Origin: Bryobacteraceae bacterium
GTDB taxonomy: Bacteria > Acidobacteriota > Terriglobia > Bryobacterales > Bryobacteraceae
Length of the DNA: 7,907 nt
Assembly: GCA_030039005.1 (NCBI GenBank)
Contig: JASHQT010000435.1
Span: 1-7,907, forward strand
Direction of reading: 5' to 3'
Positions 1 through 6,014 of this stretch are shown here, in pieces; position 1 is the first letter of the stretch, and every line of letters begins with the position of its first letter. A model generated the notes under the pieces. That model saw only the letters and a list, made by a program, of their open reading frames with translations, ran no database searches and had not been told where the DNA came from. The translations under genes were made by a program, and so were the position numbers.

Positions 1-375
1 GAGCTGCTTCCCGCCGAGATGATCCGCAAGGGACGCTTCGATGAGGTGTTCTTCGTCGATCTGCCGACCGAGCAGGAACAGATCGAAATCTTCAAGATTC
101 ACTTGAAGCGGCGCGGCCTGGACCCGTCCGCCTACCAGATCGATCAGCTCACCCAATTCACCGCTGGCTGGACCGGCGCCGAGATCGAACAGTGCGTGGT
201 TTCGGCCATCACCAGAGCGCGGCTCGCCGATCGCAGGCTCTCCGACGACGATTTGATTCAGATCGCCGTCCGCACCGTGCCGCTCTCGCGGACCATGAAG
301 GAACAGATCAACCAGATTCGCGGCTGGGCCTTCGAACGCGCCGTGCGGGCGACACCACAGGGCATCCGGCGTTAG
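1..375 (+). CDS. Ycf46-like AAA+ ATPase, C-terminal fragment
   Basis: This is the last 124 residues of an AAA+ ATPase whose 5' part, including Walker A and B, lies left of the window; the frame is open from base 1. Seen in the sequence: LPAEMIRKGRFDEVFFVDLP near the start. This is the segment with the arginine-finger region (R9 and R12 of the fragment) that follows the sensor-1 strand in FtsH/Ycf46-type AAA modules. GWTGAEIEQ follows at about residues 57-65, the sensor-2 helix start, and then a helical lid ending in TVPLSRTMKEQI and RGWAFERA. That lid and tail resemble the Ycf46 family (chloroplast/cyanobacterial and bacterial single-AAA proteins) more than FtsH, because no zinc-protease domain follows the AAA domain. 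The family is thought to be a cytosolic ATP-driven remodelling factor with poorly defined substrates. The gene ends 12 bases before a convergent small gene. The family call is fairly sure; the role is not. Confidence 0.85.
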   Translation, partial: ELLPAEMIRKGRFDEVFFVDLPTEQEQIEIFKIHLKRRGLDPSAYQIDQLTQFTAGWTGAEIEQCVVSAITRARLADRRLSDDDLIQIAVRTVPLSRTMKEQINQIRGWAFERAVRATPQGIRR

Positions 376-387
376 GCCCGCTTCCGC

Positions 388-627
388 TTACGATTTCAGC
401 GCGATCCGCAGCCGCATGTCGCCGGGATTCTCGCGCTCGAACTCCATCAAGGCTACTTTCAATGGGGAAGAACGAATAGGACTGCTGAACCACTGCTCGG
501 GGACGGGCAACGCGCTCTGATCGATTTCTCTCCATGCTTCGCCGTCCAACCGGCGCTGATCTATGCGTGCCACCTTGTTTTCGATGCGCACACGTAGATC
601 CTGCGTTTCAAACACATCATTGCTCAT
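388..627 (-). CDS. Small hypothetical protein, 79 aa
   Basis: The product is not recognised. The ORF begins at ATG 627-625 and ends with TAA, 12 bases from the stop of the convergent ATPase gene. The protein is charged and soluble-looking, with no signal peptide or membrane segment. Residues 8-35 are rich in alternating charged and hydrophobic residues (LRVRIENKVARIDQRRLDGE), suggesting a beta-hairpin or short helix. The middle has PVPEQWFSSPIRSSP, and the end has MEFERENPGDMRLRIALKS. It reads like a real protein rather than an antisense shadow: charged and hydrophobic residues alternate sensibly, and it fills the gap behind the ATPase. No good Shine-Dalgarno sequence precedes the ATG; the upstream bases are GTGAGAAAATGTTGATAT. 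The main alternative is a chance ORF in GC-rich DNA. Confidence 0.5.
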   Translation of the reverse strand: MSNDVFETQDLRVRIENKVARIDQRRLDGEAWREIDQSALPVPEQWFSSPIRSSPLKVALMEFERENPGDMRLRIALKS

Positions 628-655
628 ATATCAACATTTTCTCACGGACGGCGCA

Positions 656-675
656 GCAAAGAAAATTTACTTTGC
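656..675. repeat. Imperfect 20-bp palindrome, GCAAAG-N-AAATTT-N-CTTTGC
   Basis: GCAAAG (656-661) and CTTTGC (670-675) are exact inverted repeats flanking the self-complementary AAATTT (663-668). Only the two positions at 662 and 669 fail to pair. The site lies 29 bases upstream of the minus-strand ATG at 627, inside an AT-rich patch. Its size and symmetry suit a dimeric repressor operator for the 388-627 gene. It could instead be a chance palindrome; no run of T follows that would make it a terminator. Confidence 0.35.
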
Positions 676-732
676 GCTCGGGTCGATCAGCGCGAGTGGG
701 CGAAAGAGTTTCCGAGAAGAGCCGCAATTGCA

Positions 733-888
733 CTATCGCTCAGCGTCCGCCCATCCTTGTTTCTCAGCGAGCGGAGGCCAGCCTTCAGCCAATCCCTTGA
801 GCAAAGCCGATCCCTCCTCGAGGAGCCACAAGTGCACACTGTAGTAAGGCAGCAAACATTCTCTAACCTTGACACTCCTCCAACACAT
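733..888 (-). CDS. Possible 51-aa small ORF (doubtful)
   Basis: ATG at 888-886 is preceded on the minus strand by AAGGA (899-895) at a 6-base spacing, a good Shine-Dalgarno, and an in-frame TAA lies just upstream, so the ORF is self-contained. The translation starts MCWRSVKVRECLLPYYSVHL and continues with a leucine-rich stretch (LWLLEEGSALLKGLAEGW, residues 20-37), ending in ADAER. No family is recognised. Third codon positions are only moderately GC-rich by eye, unlike the neighbouring genes. A second minus-strand frame across the same bases (687-875) also has a protein-like tail, so this may be a frameshifted remnant rather than a working gene. It overlaps the plus-strand promoter at 869-898. 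Confidence 0.25.
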   Translation of the reverse strand: MCWRSVKVRECLLPYYSVHLWLLEEGSALLKGLAEGWPPLAEKQGWADAER

Positions 889-898
889 GAATTATCCT
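869..898 (+). promoter_or_regulatory. Sigma-70-like promoter for the M23 peptidase gene
   Basis: A perfect -35 box TTGACA (869-874) is followed after 18 bases by TATCCT (893-898), which matches TATAAT at four of six positions. Transcription would begin near 904-906 and leave a leader of roughly 105 bases before the ATG at 1011. The position, in the one sizeable intergenic region and upstream of an isolated plus-strand gene, supports it. It is a sequence match only. Confidence 0.5.
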
Positions 899-911
899 TA
901 CCCTTCGCTCT

Positions 912-943
912 GAGAGTAGAGTAGTACTCCAGTTGGTACTCTC
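912..943. promoter_or_regulatory. Tandem GAGTA/TACTC repeat, candidate operator
   Basis: Two copies of GAGTA (914-918, 919-923) are followed by two copies of TACTC (925-929, 937-941). They form a nested inverted repeat: the outer arms GAGAGTA (912-918) and TACTCTC (937-943) pair exactly, and the inner GAGTA-G-TACTC (919-929) is a near-perfect palindrome with a one-base centre. It sits just after the putative transcription start, where a bound repressor would block the M23 promoter, or where the RNA could fold as a leader hairpin. The regulator is unknown. Confidence 0.4.
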
Positions 944-1001
944 CGGCTACGGTTCCCGCCCGCGTTCCTGCAGATTTTTCGGGTCCGTGCCGAACTAATG
1001 T

Positions 1002-1006
1002 AGGAG
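1002..1006 (+). promoter_or_regulatory. Shine-Dalgarno AGGAG of the M23 peptidase gene
   Basis: AGGAG lies 4 bases before the ATG at 1011 (bases 1007-1010 intervene) and fixes that codon as the start. No other strong purine-rich site is present nearby. Confidence 0.8.
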
Positions 1007-1010
1007 ATCA

Positions 1011-1907
1011 ATGCCACATCAGCCTTACTTTGTGGTGGTACTAGCGCATTCCTTGCATGGGCGTTTGCGCCGGATTCACATCCCCCACAAGGTCATCTAC
1101 GCCGGGTTCGTCTTTTCGGTGCTCTGCTTTGTTGTGATGTTAGCTTTTCTTTCCAGTTACTTGAGAATGAGCTGGAAAGTAGCGCATTACAATTCGCTAC
1201 GCCAGGAGGTAGAGGCGCTCCGGACGAAATACCAGGAGCTACAGCGCGTTACGAACCAAAAGAATGAGCAGTTGGCTACGCTGGAGAACTTCGCAGGCGA
1301 AGTATCGGTGGCCTACGGGCTTAAGCGCCAACCCGGCACTTCGAGCGACGCGGTGAATGCCTCCAACCTGACCCCGACCTTCCACGAATCGCTCAGCCAG
1401 TATAACTTCCTCCAAAGCTCCACCATTTCCGCCATCTACCACGAGTACCCGCGCCAATATCAGATCCATTCGCGGCCCAGCTTATGGCCGGTGGAGGGCC
1501 GGTTGATGAGCCCCTTCGGCGGCAGGACGGACCCGTTCTCGGGTGAAGGCGCGATTCACACGGGCGTCGATTTGGAAGCCCCTATGGGAACGCCGGTTCG
1601 TGCGGCCGGAGACGGAATCGTGGTGCACGCCGACTGGGAAAGCGGGTATGGACGGCTGATCATCATCGATCACGGCAACGGCGTTCAGACCTACTACGGA
1701 CATCTTTCTAGCTACGACGTGGTGCCTGGCCAGGAAGTCCGGCGCGGCGATGTGATCGCGCGTTCGGGCGCGAGCGGCCGGGTGACTTCACCGCATCTTC
1801 ATTATGAAGTGCGGCTGGGCGGGGTGCCGGTGAATCCGTACCCCTACATGATGAAATCGCTCGCCCTCAGTGCCGCACGCGCGCAAAGAGACCTGCCTTT
1901 CGATTAG
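1011..1907 (+). CDS. Membrane-anchored M23 (LytM-type) metallopeptidase
   Basis: This is a predicted zinc endopeptidase that would cut peptide cross-bridges in peptidoglycan, acting outside the cytoplasmic membrane. The 298-residue protein has a short basic cytoplasmic N-terminus, one membrane helix at about 28-50 (VIYAGFVFSVLCFVVMLAFL) and a coiled coil at about 58-95. After a linker comes the M23 domain at about 160-280. The zinc ligands are visible: H183 and D187 in HTGVD, and H264 in the HLH motif, with H262 and H231 (YYGH) as the catalytic-site histidines. All key residues are present, so it should be active rather than a degenerate activator of amidases. The type II orientation resembles the divisome- or elongation-linked M23 proteins with TM plus coiled coil. 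The start is fixed by AGGAG. Its TAG stop overlaps the TAA of the convergent methionine aminopeptidase gene by four bases. The family call is secure; the exact bond cut and the partner are inferred. Confidence 0.93.
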   Translation: MPHQPYFVVVLAHSLHGRLRRIHIPHKVIYAGFVFSVLCFVVMLAFLSSYLRMSWKVAHYNSLRQEVEALRTKYQELQRVTNQKNEQLATLENFAGEVSVAYGLKRQPGTSSDAVNASNLTPTFHESLSQYNFLQSSTISAIYHEYPRQYQIHSRPSLWPVEGRLMSPFGGRTDPFSGEGAIHTGVDLEAPMGTPVRAAGDGIVVHADWESGYGRLIIIDHGNGVQTYYGHLSSYDVVPGQEVRRGDVIARSGASGRVTSPHLHYEVRLGGVPVNPYPYMMKSLALSAARAQRDLPFD

Positions 1908-2647
1908 GCCGCGGTTAGTAGAATCGGTTCTTTCTTCGTCACCACCAGCGTGTGCTCGTAATGCGCCGCAAGCGTCCTGTCCGCGGTGCGAATCGTCCAT
2001 CCGTCGGCCGAGAGAACACAGCGCCCGTTGCCGTTGCAGATGATCGGTTCGATGGTGATCACCAGGCCTTCGGTGAGCCGCCCGCGCAAGCGAGGTTCGT
2101 GATAATTGGGGACGCTGGGCGGCTCGTGAATGGTGCGGCCGACGCCGTGGCCGCAGAGGTCGCGGAGCACTCGAAAACCGGAGCGGCGCGTTTCATGTTC
2201 CACCGCACGGCCGATTTCGTGCACCCGATTTCCGGCGCGCGCCGATTGCAATCCGCGATCGAAGGCGCGTTTGGCGCAGTGCGCGAGAGAGCGGGCTGTT
2301 TCACTTGCCTCACCCGCGTGAACCGTGACGGCGGCGTCGGCGTAGAACCTGTCTTTCTCGGCGACAAGATCCAGCTTCACCAGATCGCCGGATTGAATGG
2401 CGCGATCGCCGGGAATGCCGTGAATCGCTTCGTCGTTGACGCTGATGCAGAGCGCGGCCGGGAACCCGTAGACTTTGGGCGGCGCCGATTCGGCGCCGTT
2501 CTCGCGCAAGACGCGCGCGCCGATTTCGTTCAACTCGCCGGTGGTGATGCCCGGACGGACCGCGTCCGCCGTGCGATCCAGCGCCTGCCGCACGATGCGG
2601 CCGATCGCGCGCAGCTTTTCGAATTCGGCCTGGGAGCGAATGGACAT
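1904..2647 (-). CDS. map: Type I methionine aminopeptidase
   Basis: This cytosolic metalloenzyme removes the initiator methionine from new proteins when the second residue is small. The 247-residue chain is close to the usual length of the short bacterial type I enzyme and has no N-terminal zinc-finger extension. All five metal ligands are present: D93 (VKLDL), D104 (FYADA), H167 (GHGVG), E200 (TIEPI) and E231 (YEHT). The substrate-contact histidines H76 (AIHGIP) and H174 (IHEPP) are also there. The gene starts 6 bases after the stop of the permease gene and has no Shine-Dalgarno sequence, so it probably depends on translational coupling to the permease. Its stop overlaps that of the M23 gene. 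Many bacteria carry map near secY/infA in the ribosomal protein region; this isolated context suggests either a second copy or a relocated one, which one window cannot decide. Confidence 0.95.
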   Translation of the reverse strand: MSIRSQAEFEKLRAIGRIVRQALDRTADAVRPGITTGELNEIGARVLRENGAESAPPKVYGFPAALCISVNDEAIHGIPGDRAIQSGDLVKLDLVAEKDRFYADAAVTVHAGEASETARSLAHCAKRAFDRGLQSARAGNRVHEIGRAVEHETRRSGFRVLRDLCGHGVGRTIHEPPSVPNYHEPRLRGRLTEGLVITIEPIICNGNGRCVLSADGWTIRTADRTLAAHYEHTLVVTKKEPILLTAA

Positions 2648-2653
2648 CGGCGA

Positions 2654-5110
2654 TTATTCACAGCGTAGCGCAGTCATCGGGTCGAGTTTCGATGCGCGTC
2701 GCGCGGGCAGAAGACTGCCGGCCGCGCCAATCGCCGCCAACAGTGCGGCAGCCACGGCAAACGTGAGGGGATCATTCGACCTTAAGCCGAACAGCATCGA
2801 TTCGGCCGTGCGCGCCGCCGCCAGCGCGAGCGCCGTGCCAATCGCCACGCCGATCGCGAGCAGCACACCCGCTTCGCGCATCACCAGGCCCACCACCTGG
2901 CCGCGGTTTGCGCCGAGCGCGATGCGAATTCCGATCTCGCTGCGCCGGCTGCCCACCATATAGGACACCACACCGTACAGCCCGATCATTCCCAGCAGCG
3001 CCGCGAGCGCCCCGAAGAATCCCGAGAGCGTGGCCATCAGGCGTTCAGGAACCAGTTGGTCGCGGACGCCTTGCTTGAAAACGCCAAAGACCGGGACGAT
3101 CTCGGGGTGTTTCCCGGCAATGGCGCGCTTCAAGGCATAGATCGCGGCAGCGGGCGGTGTGCCGGAGTGGATCATCATTGCCGTGAAGGGTTCAGGGTTG
3201 GGATACTGCGACTGCGGCGCAAAGGTCATCGGAGGCGTATCGCCGCGCAGATCGTTGTATTTTGTGTCGGGAATCACGCCGACGATTTGATAATCGGTGG
3301 ACGGATAGTCCGGCTCAGGATGCGTGCGCATCGTCAATCCAAGGGGATTGGCGCCGTTTACGAGAGATCGCACGAAGGCTTGGTTCACGATGGCGACGTG
3401 CTGGGATGAGGCGGTGTCGGTGGGAAGGAAATCGCGGCCGCTGACGACCGGAATGCCCATGGTCTGGAAATATCCCGGGCTCACCCAGGCGAACCGCGGC
3501 GAGCCTTCCGTGTGGCCGATCGTGACAATGTGGGTCCAGGAACCGCCCACCAGCGGGACGTGCGTGGTGGTGGCCGCGTTGAGTACGCCGGCACTGGAAC
3601 GGACTTCGTCCAGCAATTCGCGCTGGAACTGTAGAATTCGCTCGCGCGGAATGTTAGATTTGCGGAATTCGATATAGGCGACCGAGATGCCTTCTTCGCG
3701 CATTCCCGGGTCGAACGTCAAGAGGTTCCGGAAACTGCGGACAAACAGCAGCGCGCCCACCAGCAGAACCAGCGAGACCGAAATTTGCGCGATCACCAAT
3801 ACCCGCTGCATCGAAAAGCTTCCACGGCCGATGGAGGTTCCACGGCCCGCGGCATTGATTGCGGTGATCGGGTCAACCGCGGAAGCGCGGAGGGAAGGAG
3901 CGAGTCCGCAAGCGAGCGTGGTCACAACGGCCACCGCCATCGTGAAGAACAGCACGCGCCAATCGGTCCCGGTGGTCAGACTAACGGGATTCTCCTCGGT
4001 GGAAAACGTCAGTACGAGGGCGTGGCTAAGAACGCTCGCCACGCCGATTCCGAGCGCCGCCCCGGCCATCGCAAGGAGGCTGCTTTCGGTCAGCAACTGG
4101 CGCAGCAAACGAGTGCGCGCGGCCCCCAACGCCAGCCGCACCGCCATCTCGCGCTCCCTGGAGGCGGCGCGCGCCAGCATCAGGTTCGCGAGGTTCGAGC
4201 AGGCGATCAACAGCACCAGGCCCGTAATAGCGAGCAAGAGCCACAGCGACCGGTCGTAAGTTCTGCGCAGGTTGCTAATGCCGGCGGGCGCCGAATAGGC
4301 CCCCAGCCGATAGGCACGGTAGAATCGGGCCGTGCCGGCATCATAGCCGGTGATCTCGGTAGTGGCCATGATCGCGGGACTGGCGGCAGCTAATTCCGCG
4401 GATGCGGCGGCCGGTGTCCAGCCTGGCCGCAAACGCCCAAAGACTGAGACGTCGAACACATTGCGGGCCAGTTGTTGCGGACGGCAGAACGGTACCGCGA
4501 CGTCGAAGCGGGCGCCCACTTCCAAGCCGAAAAAGGAGGGAGGCGTAACGCCGATAATTCGCCGCCTTTGGCCGTTAATCACGAGCGTTGTGTTGGCGGT
4601 GGGGTCGCGCCCTCCGAACCGGCTTCTCCAAAAGTCGTAACCCAGGACGGCGACCGATTCGGGGCAGGCGTGTTCATCCTCTGGAGAAATCAGCCGGCCG
4701 CGCCACGGTGCGATGCCGAGCACGCCGAAGAATTCGCCGCTGACCGTGATGCCGTTCACGAATTGAAGATCGCTGCCTTCCCCAATCGGGAGTCGGCCAT
4801 CCGAACTCCAGGCGAGGACGCCGGAGAATGCAGGATGCGCGCGACGGATCTCCTCCCAGATGGGCCGAGTGAGGTCGTCCAAAGAGTCCACCAGTCCCAT
4901 TCCATGGTTGCCGCCGACGATCTTGATCTCGACTAGCTCATGCGGGTTTCTGACCGGTAAACTGCGCAGCCGAACCGCGTTCAGAAGCTGAAAAATCGCG
5001 GTGTTCGCGCCAATGCCGAGCGCGAGCGAAAGAATGGCGACGGCCGTGAAGCCGGGGCTGGCGACTAGTTGCCGGGCGCCGTAGAGCAGGTCCGACCAAA
5101 TGCCCCGCAT
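2654..5110 (-). CDS. ADOP-type FtsX/MacB permease, 818 aa, without ATPase
   Basis: This integral membrane permease resembles MacB but has two MacB periplasmic-core plus FtsX units in one chain. Unit 1 has TM1 at about 21-43 (FTAVAILSLALGIGANTAIF), a periplasmic domain to about 285, then the FtsX helices at about 289-312, 343-366 and 385-408. Unit 2 has a helix at about 436-458, a second periplasmic domain to about 690, and helices at about 698-720, 745-767 and 780-801. The repeated FtsX signature appears in both halves: SREREMAVRLALGA (317-330) and SRRSEIGIRIALGA (721-734). This duplicated architecture is typical of acidobacterial duplicated orphan permeases (ADOP). No ATP-binding subunit or PadR regulator gene lies beside it. 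The start follows the N-terminal motif LLYGARQLVASPGFT; no in-frame alternative start is seen in the short gap upstream. Substrate and energy source are unknown; mechanotransmission or efflux like MacB is the family-based guess. Confidence 0.93.
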   Translation of the reverse strand: MRGIWSDLLYGARQLVASPGFTAVAILSLALGIGANTAIFQLLNAVRLRSLPVRNPHELVEIKIVGGNHGMGLVDSLDDLTRPIWEEIRRAHPAFSGVLAWSSDGRLPIGEGSDLQFVNGITVSGEFFGVLGIAPWRGRLISPEDEHACPESVAVLGYDFWRSRFGGRDPTANTTLVINGQRRRIIGVTPPSFFGLEVGARFDVAVPFCRPQQLARNVFDVSVFGRLRPGWTPAAASAELAAASPAIMATTEITGYDAGTARFYRAYRLGAYSAPAGISNLRRTYDRSLWLLLAITGLVLLIACSNLANLMLARAASREREMAVRLALGAARTRLLRQLLTESSLLAMAGAALGIGVASVLSHALVLTFSTEENPVSLTTGTDWRVLFFTMAVAVVTTLACGLAPSLRASAVDPITAINAAGRGTSIGRGSFSMQRVLVIAQISVSLVLLVGALLFVRSFRNLLTFDPGMREEGISVAYIEFRKSNIPRERILQFQRELLDEVRSSAGVLNAATTTHVPLVGGSWTHIVTIGHTEGSPRFAWVSPGYFQTMGIPVVSGRDFLPTDTASSQHVAIVNQAFVRSLVNGANPLGLTMRTHPEPDYPSTDYQIVGVIPDTKYNDLRGDTPPMTFAPQSQYPNPEPFTAMMIHSGTPPAAAIYALKRAIAGKHPEIVPVFGVFKQGVRDQLVPERLMATLSGFFGALAALLGMIGLYGVVSYMVGSRRSEIGIRIALGANRGQVVGLVMREAGVLLAIGVAIGTALALAAARTAESMLFGLRSNDPLTFAVAAALLAAIGAAGSLLPARRASKLDPMTALRCE

Positions 5111-5117
5111 AGCGGCA

Positions 5118-5123
5118 ATTATA
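5118..5123 (-). promoter_or_regulatory. TATAAT -10 box directly before the permease ATG
   Basis: On the minus strand an exact TATAAT is followed by seven bases (TGCCGCT) and then the permease ATG at 5110. Transcription from this box would begin at or next to the ATG and give a leaderless or near-leaderless mRNA, which fits the absence of a Shine-Dalgarno sequence. The -35 region at 17-18 bases spacing has a poor match to TTGACA, so the promoter is only tentative. Confidence 0.4.
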
Positions 5124-5153
5124 GCCCCGCGTCTGCGAGCGCACCAGCGTCGC

Positions 5154-6014
5154 TCAGCGGAGCTCGAATCCGAGGTGCCAGCCGAGCGCGCGTGCGTCGG
5201 CCCAGGCGATGTCGGTCAGTTCCGTTGACGCGCCGGTTGACGGGTGAGCCGCGAGAACGAATGCGCAAGGCGCTTCGCCGTATTCTTGCAGGCGTTCGCT
5301 CAGCCAGTCGCCTTTCCCCAGCGGTTCGGCGAGCAGGATCGGTGTTCCCGGAAACCACGCCAGGCGCGCTCCGAGCACCGTGTCTTCGCGCCGCTGCGAC
5401 GAGGGAAGATCGTAGGCTTTCTGGTATCGGGCGACCGCGGCATCAAGATCGTGAACGCCGATGACGACTTTGGAAATGCCGGCCCACTTGGTGGTCGTGG
5501 GTTTGCCGCTCGGGAACGCGCGGTTGTCGCGCGGCGTGAAGTCGTGAATCAGGAACGGGAAGAATCCGCCGTTCGTCGGGCCGATCTGCGCGGTTTCCCA
5601 ATCGAGCCCGACCCCGTCCGGCCGTTTGCGGCCGCTGCGGTGGGGTCCCTCGACCGCGACGCCTCTGCTGCGCAGGCGTGCGACCTCGCTTTCAAAATCC
5701 GCGGGGCGAATAGCCCAGGCGCACGGGGTCCCGTCGGACTCCAAAAACTTGTGCCAGTAATGCGCGGCGACCGCGGCCGGATCGGCGTGCGGCTGGATGG
5801 CGATCAATTCCAGGTACGATCCGTCGGGGAAACTGGCGAGCGCCATTTCGGTGGCGTGATTGGAGTGCGGTCCGCCGTATTCGCTCGCGATCCCGGCTGC
5901 CTGCAACGCCCGCTGCATGCTCGCCAGATCCCGGCCCGCTACCGTAACGTGATCGATATGAAATGTTTGCGCCATGGCGGCCGTCGCGAAGAGGGTAGCA
6001 CAGAGCCACTTCAC
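5154..6014 (-). CDS. Secreted VOC/glyoxalase-like domain protein, 286 aa
   Basis: The protein has two vicinal-oxygen-chelate (VOC) modules, in the style of the Glyoxalase_3 family. Module 1 begins at about residue 18 with FHIDHVTVAGRDL, where H22 is the usual first metal ligand; YLELIAI (67-73) supplies the glutamate of the other metal strand. Module 2 begins at about 180 (ISKVVIGVHDLDAAVARYQ) and lacks the matching histidine, so it may be structural. The substrate is unknown. The start is GTG at 6014, giving MKWLCATLFATAAMAQ, a convincing signal peptide with likely cleavage after AMA (residue 15). That GTG overlaps the stop of the upstream gene as GTGA and has GGGG five bases before it. A second start at ATG 5975 would remove the signal and give a cytosolic protein, but it has no ribosome site. 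The permease gene follows after a 43-base gap including its short upstream box. Confidence 0.85.
   Translation of the reverse strand: MKWLCATLFATAAMAQTFHIDHVTVAGRDLASMQRALQAAGIASEYGGPHSNHATEMALASFPDGSYLELIAIQPHADPAAVAAHYWHKFLESDGTPCAWAIRPADFESEVARLRSRGVAVEGPHRSGRKRPDGVGLDWETAQIGPTNGGFFPFLIHDFTPRDNRAFPSGKPTTTKWAGISKVVIGVHDLDAAVARYQKAYDLPSSQRREDTVLGARLAWFPGTPILLAEPLGKGDWLSERLQEYGEAPCAFVLAAHPSTGASTELTDIAWADARALGWHLGFELR

Larger units (their letters stand above)
628..1010. other. Intergenic/control region before the M23 peptidase gene
   Basis: This 383-base stretch has no confident gene. From left to right it holds an imperfect palindrome (656-675), a doubtful minus-strand small ORF (733-888), a sigma-70-like promoter reading right (869-898), a cluster of GAGTA/TACTC half-sites (912-943) and the Shine-Dalgarno of the peptidase gene (1002-1006). 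It is visibly less GC-rich than the genes around it, especially at 620-675 and 845-935. Overlapping plus-strand ORFs across 534-844 have low-complexity, serine/arginine-rich translations and no ribosome site, and I do not regard them as genes. Confidence 0.6.

Noticed and set aside
534..844. Overlapping plus-strand ORFs in the intergenic region
   Set aside because: They have no Shine-Dalgarno sequence, a serine/arginine-rich composition and mutual overlap; one also runs through the start region of the 388-627 gene.
1952..2668. Long plus-strand ORF (238 codons) opposite map
   Set aside because: It is antisense to a gene with all metal ligands intact. Its translation is rich in A, G, R and V with no motif, as expected from complementary frames in GC-rich DNA.
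3687..4393. Plus-strand ORFs of about 190-200 codons opposite the permease
   Set aside because: They lie wholly within the permease coding region, have low-complexity Arg/Ser/Ala/Gln-rich translations and share no features with known proteins.
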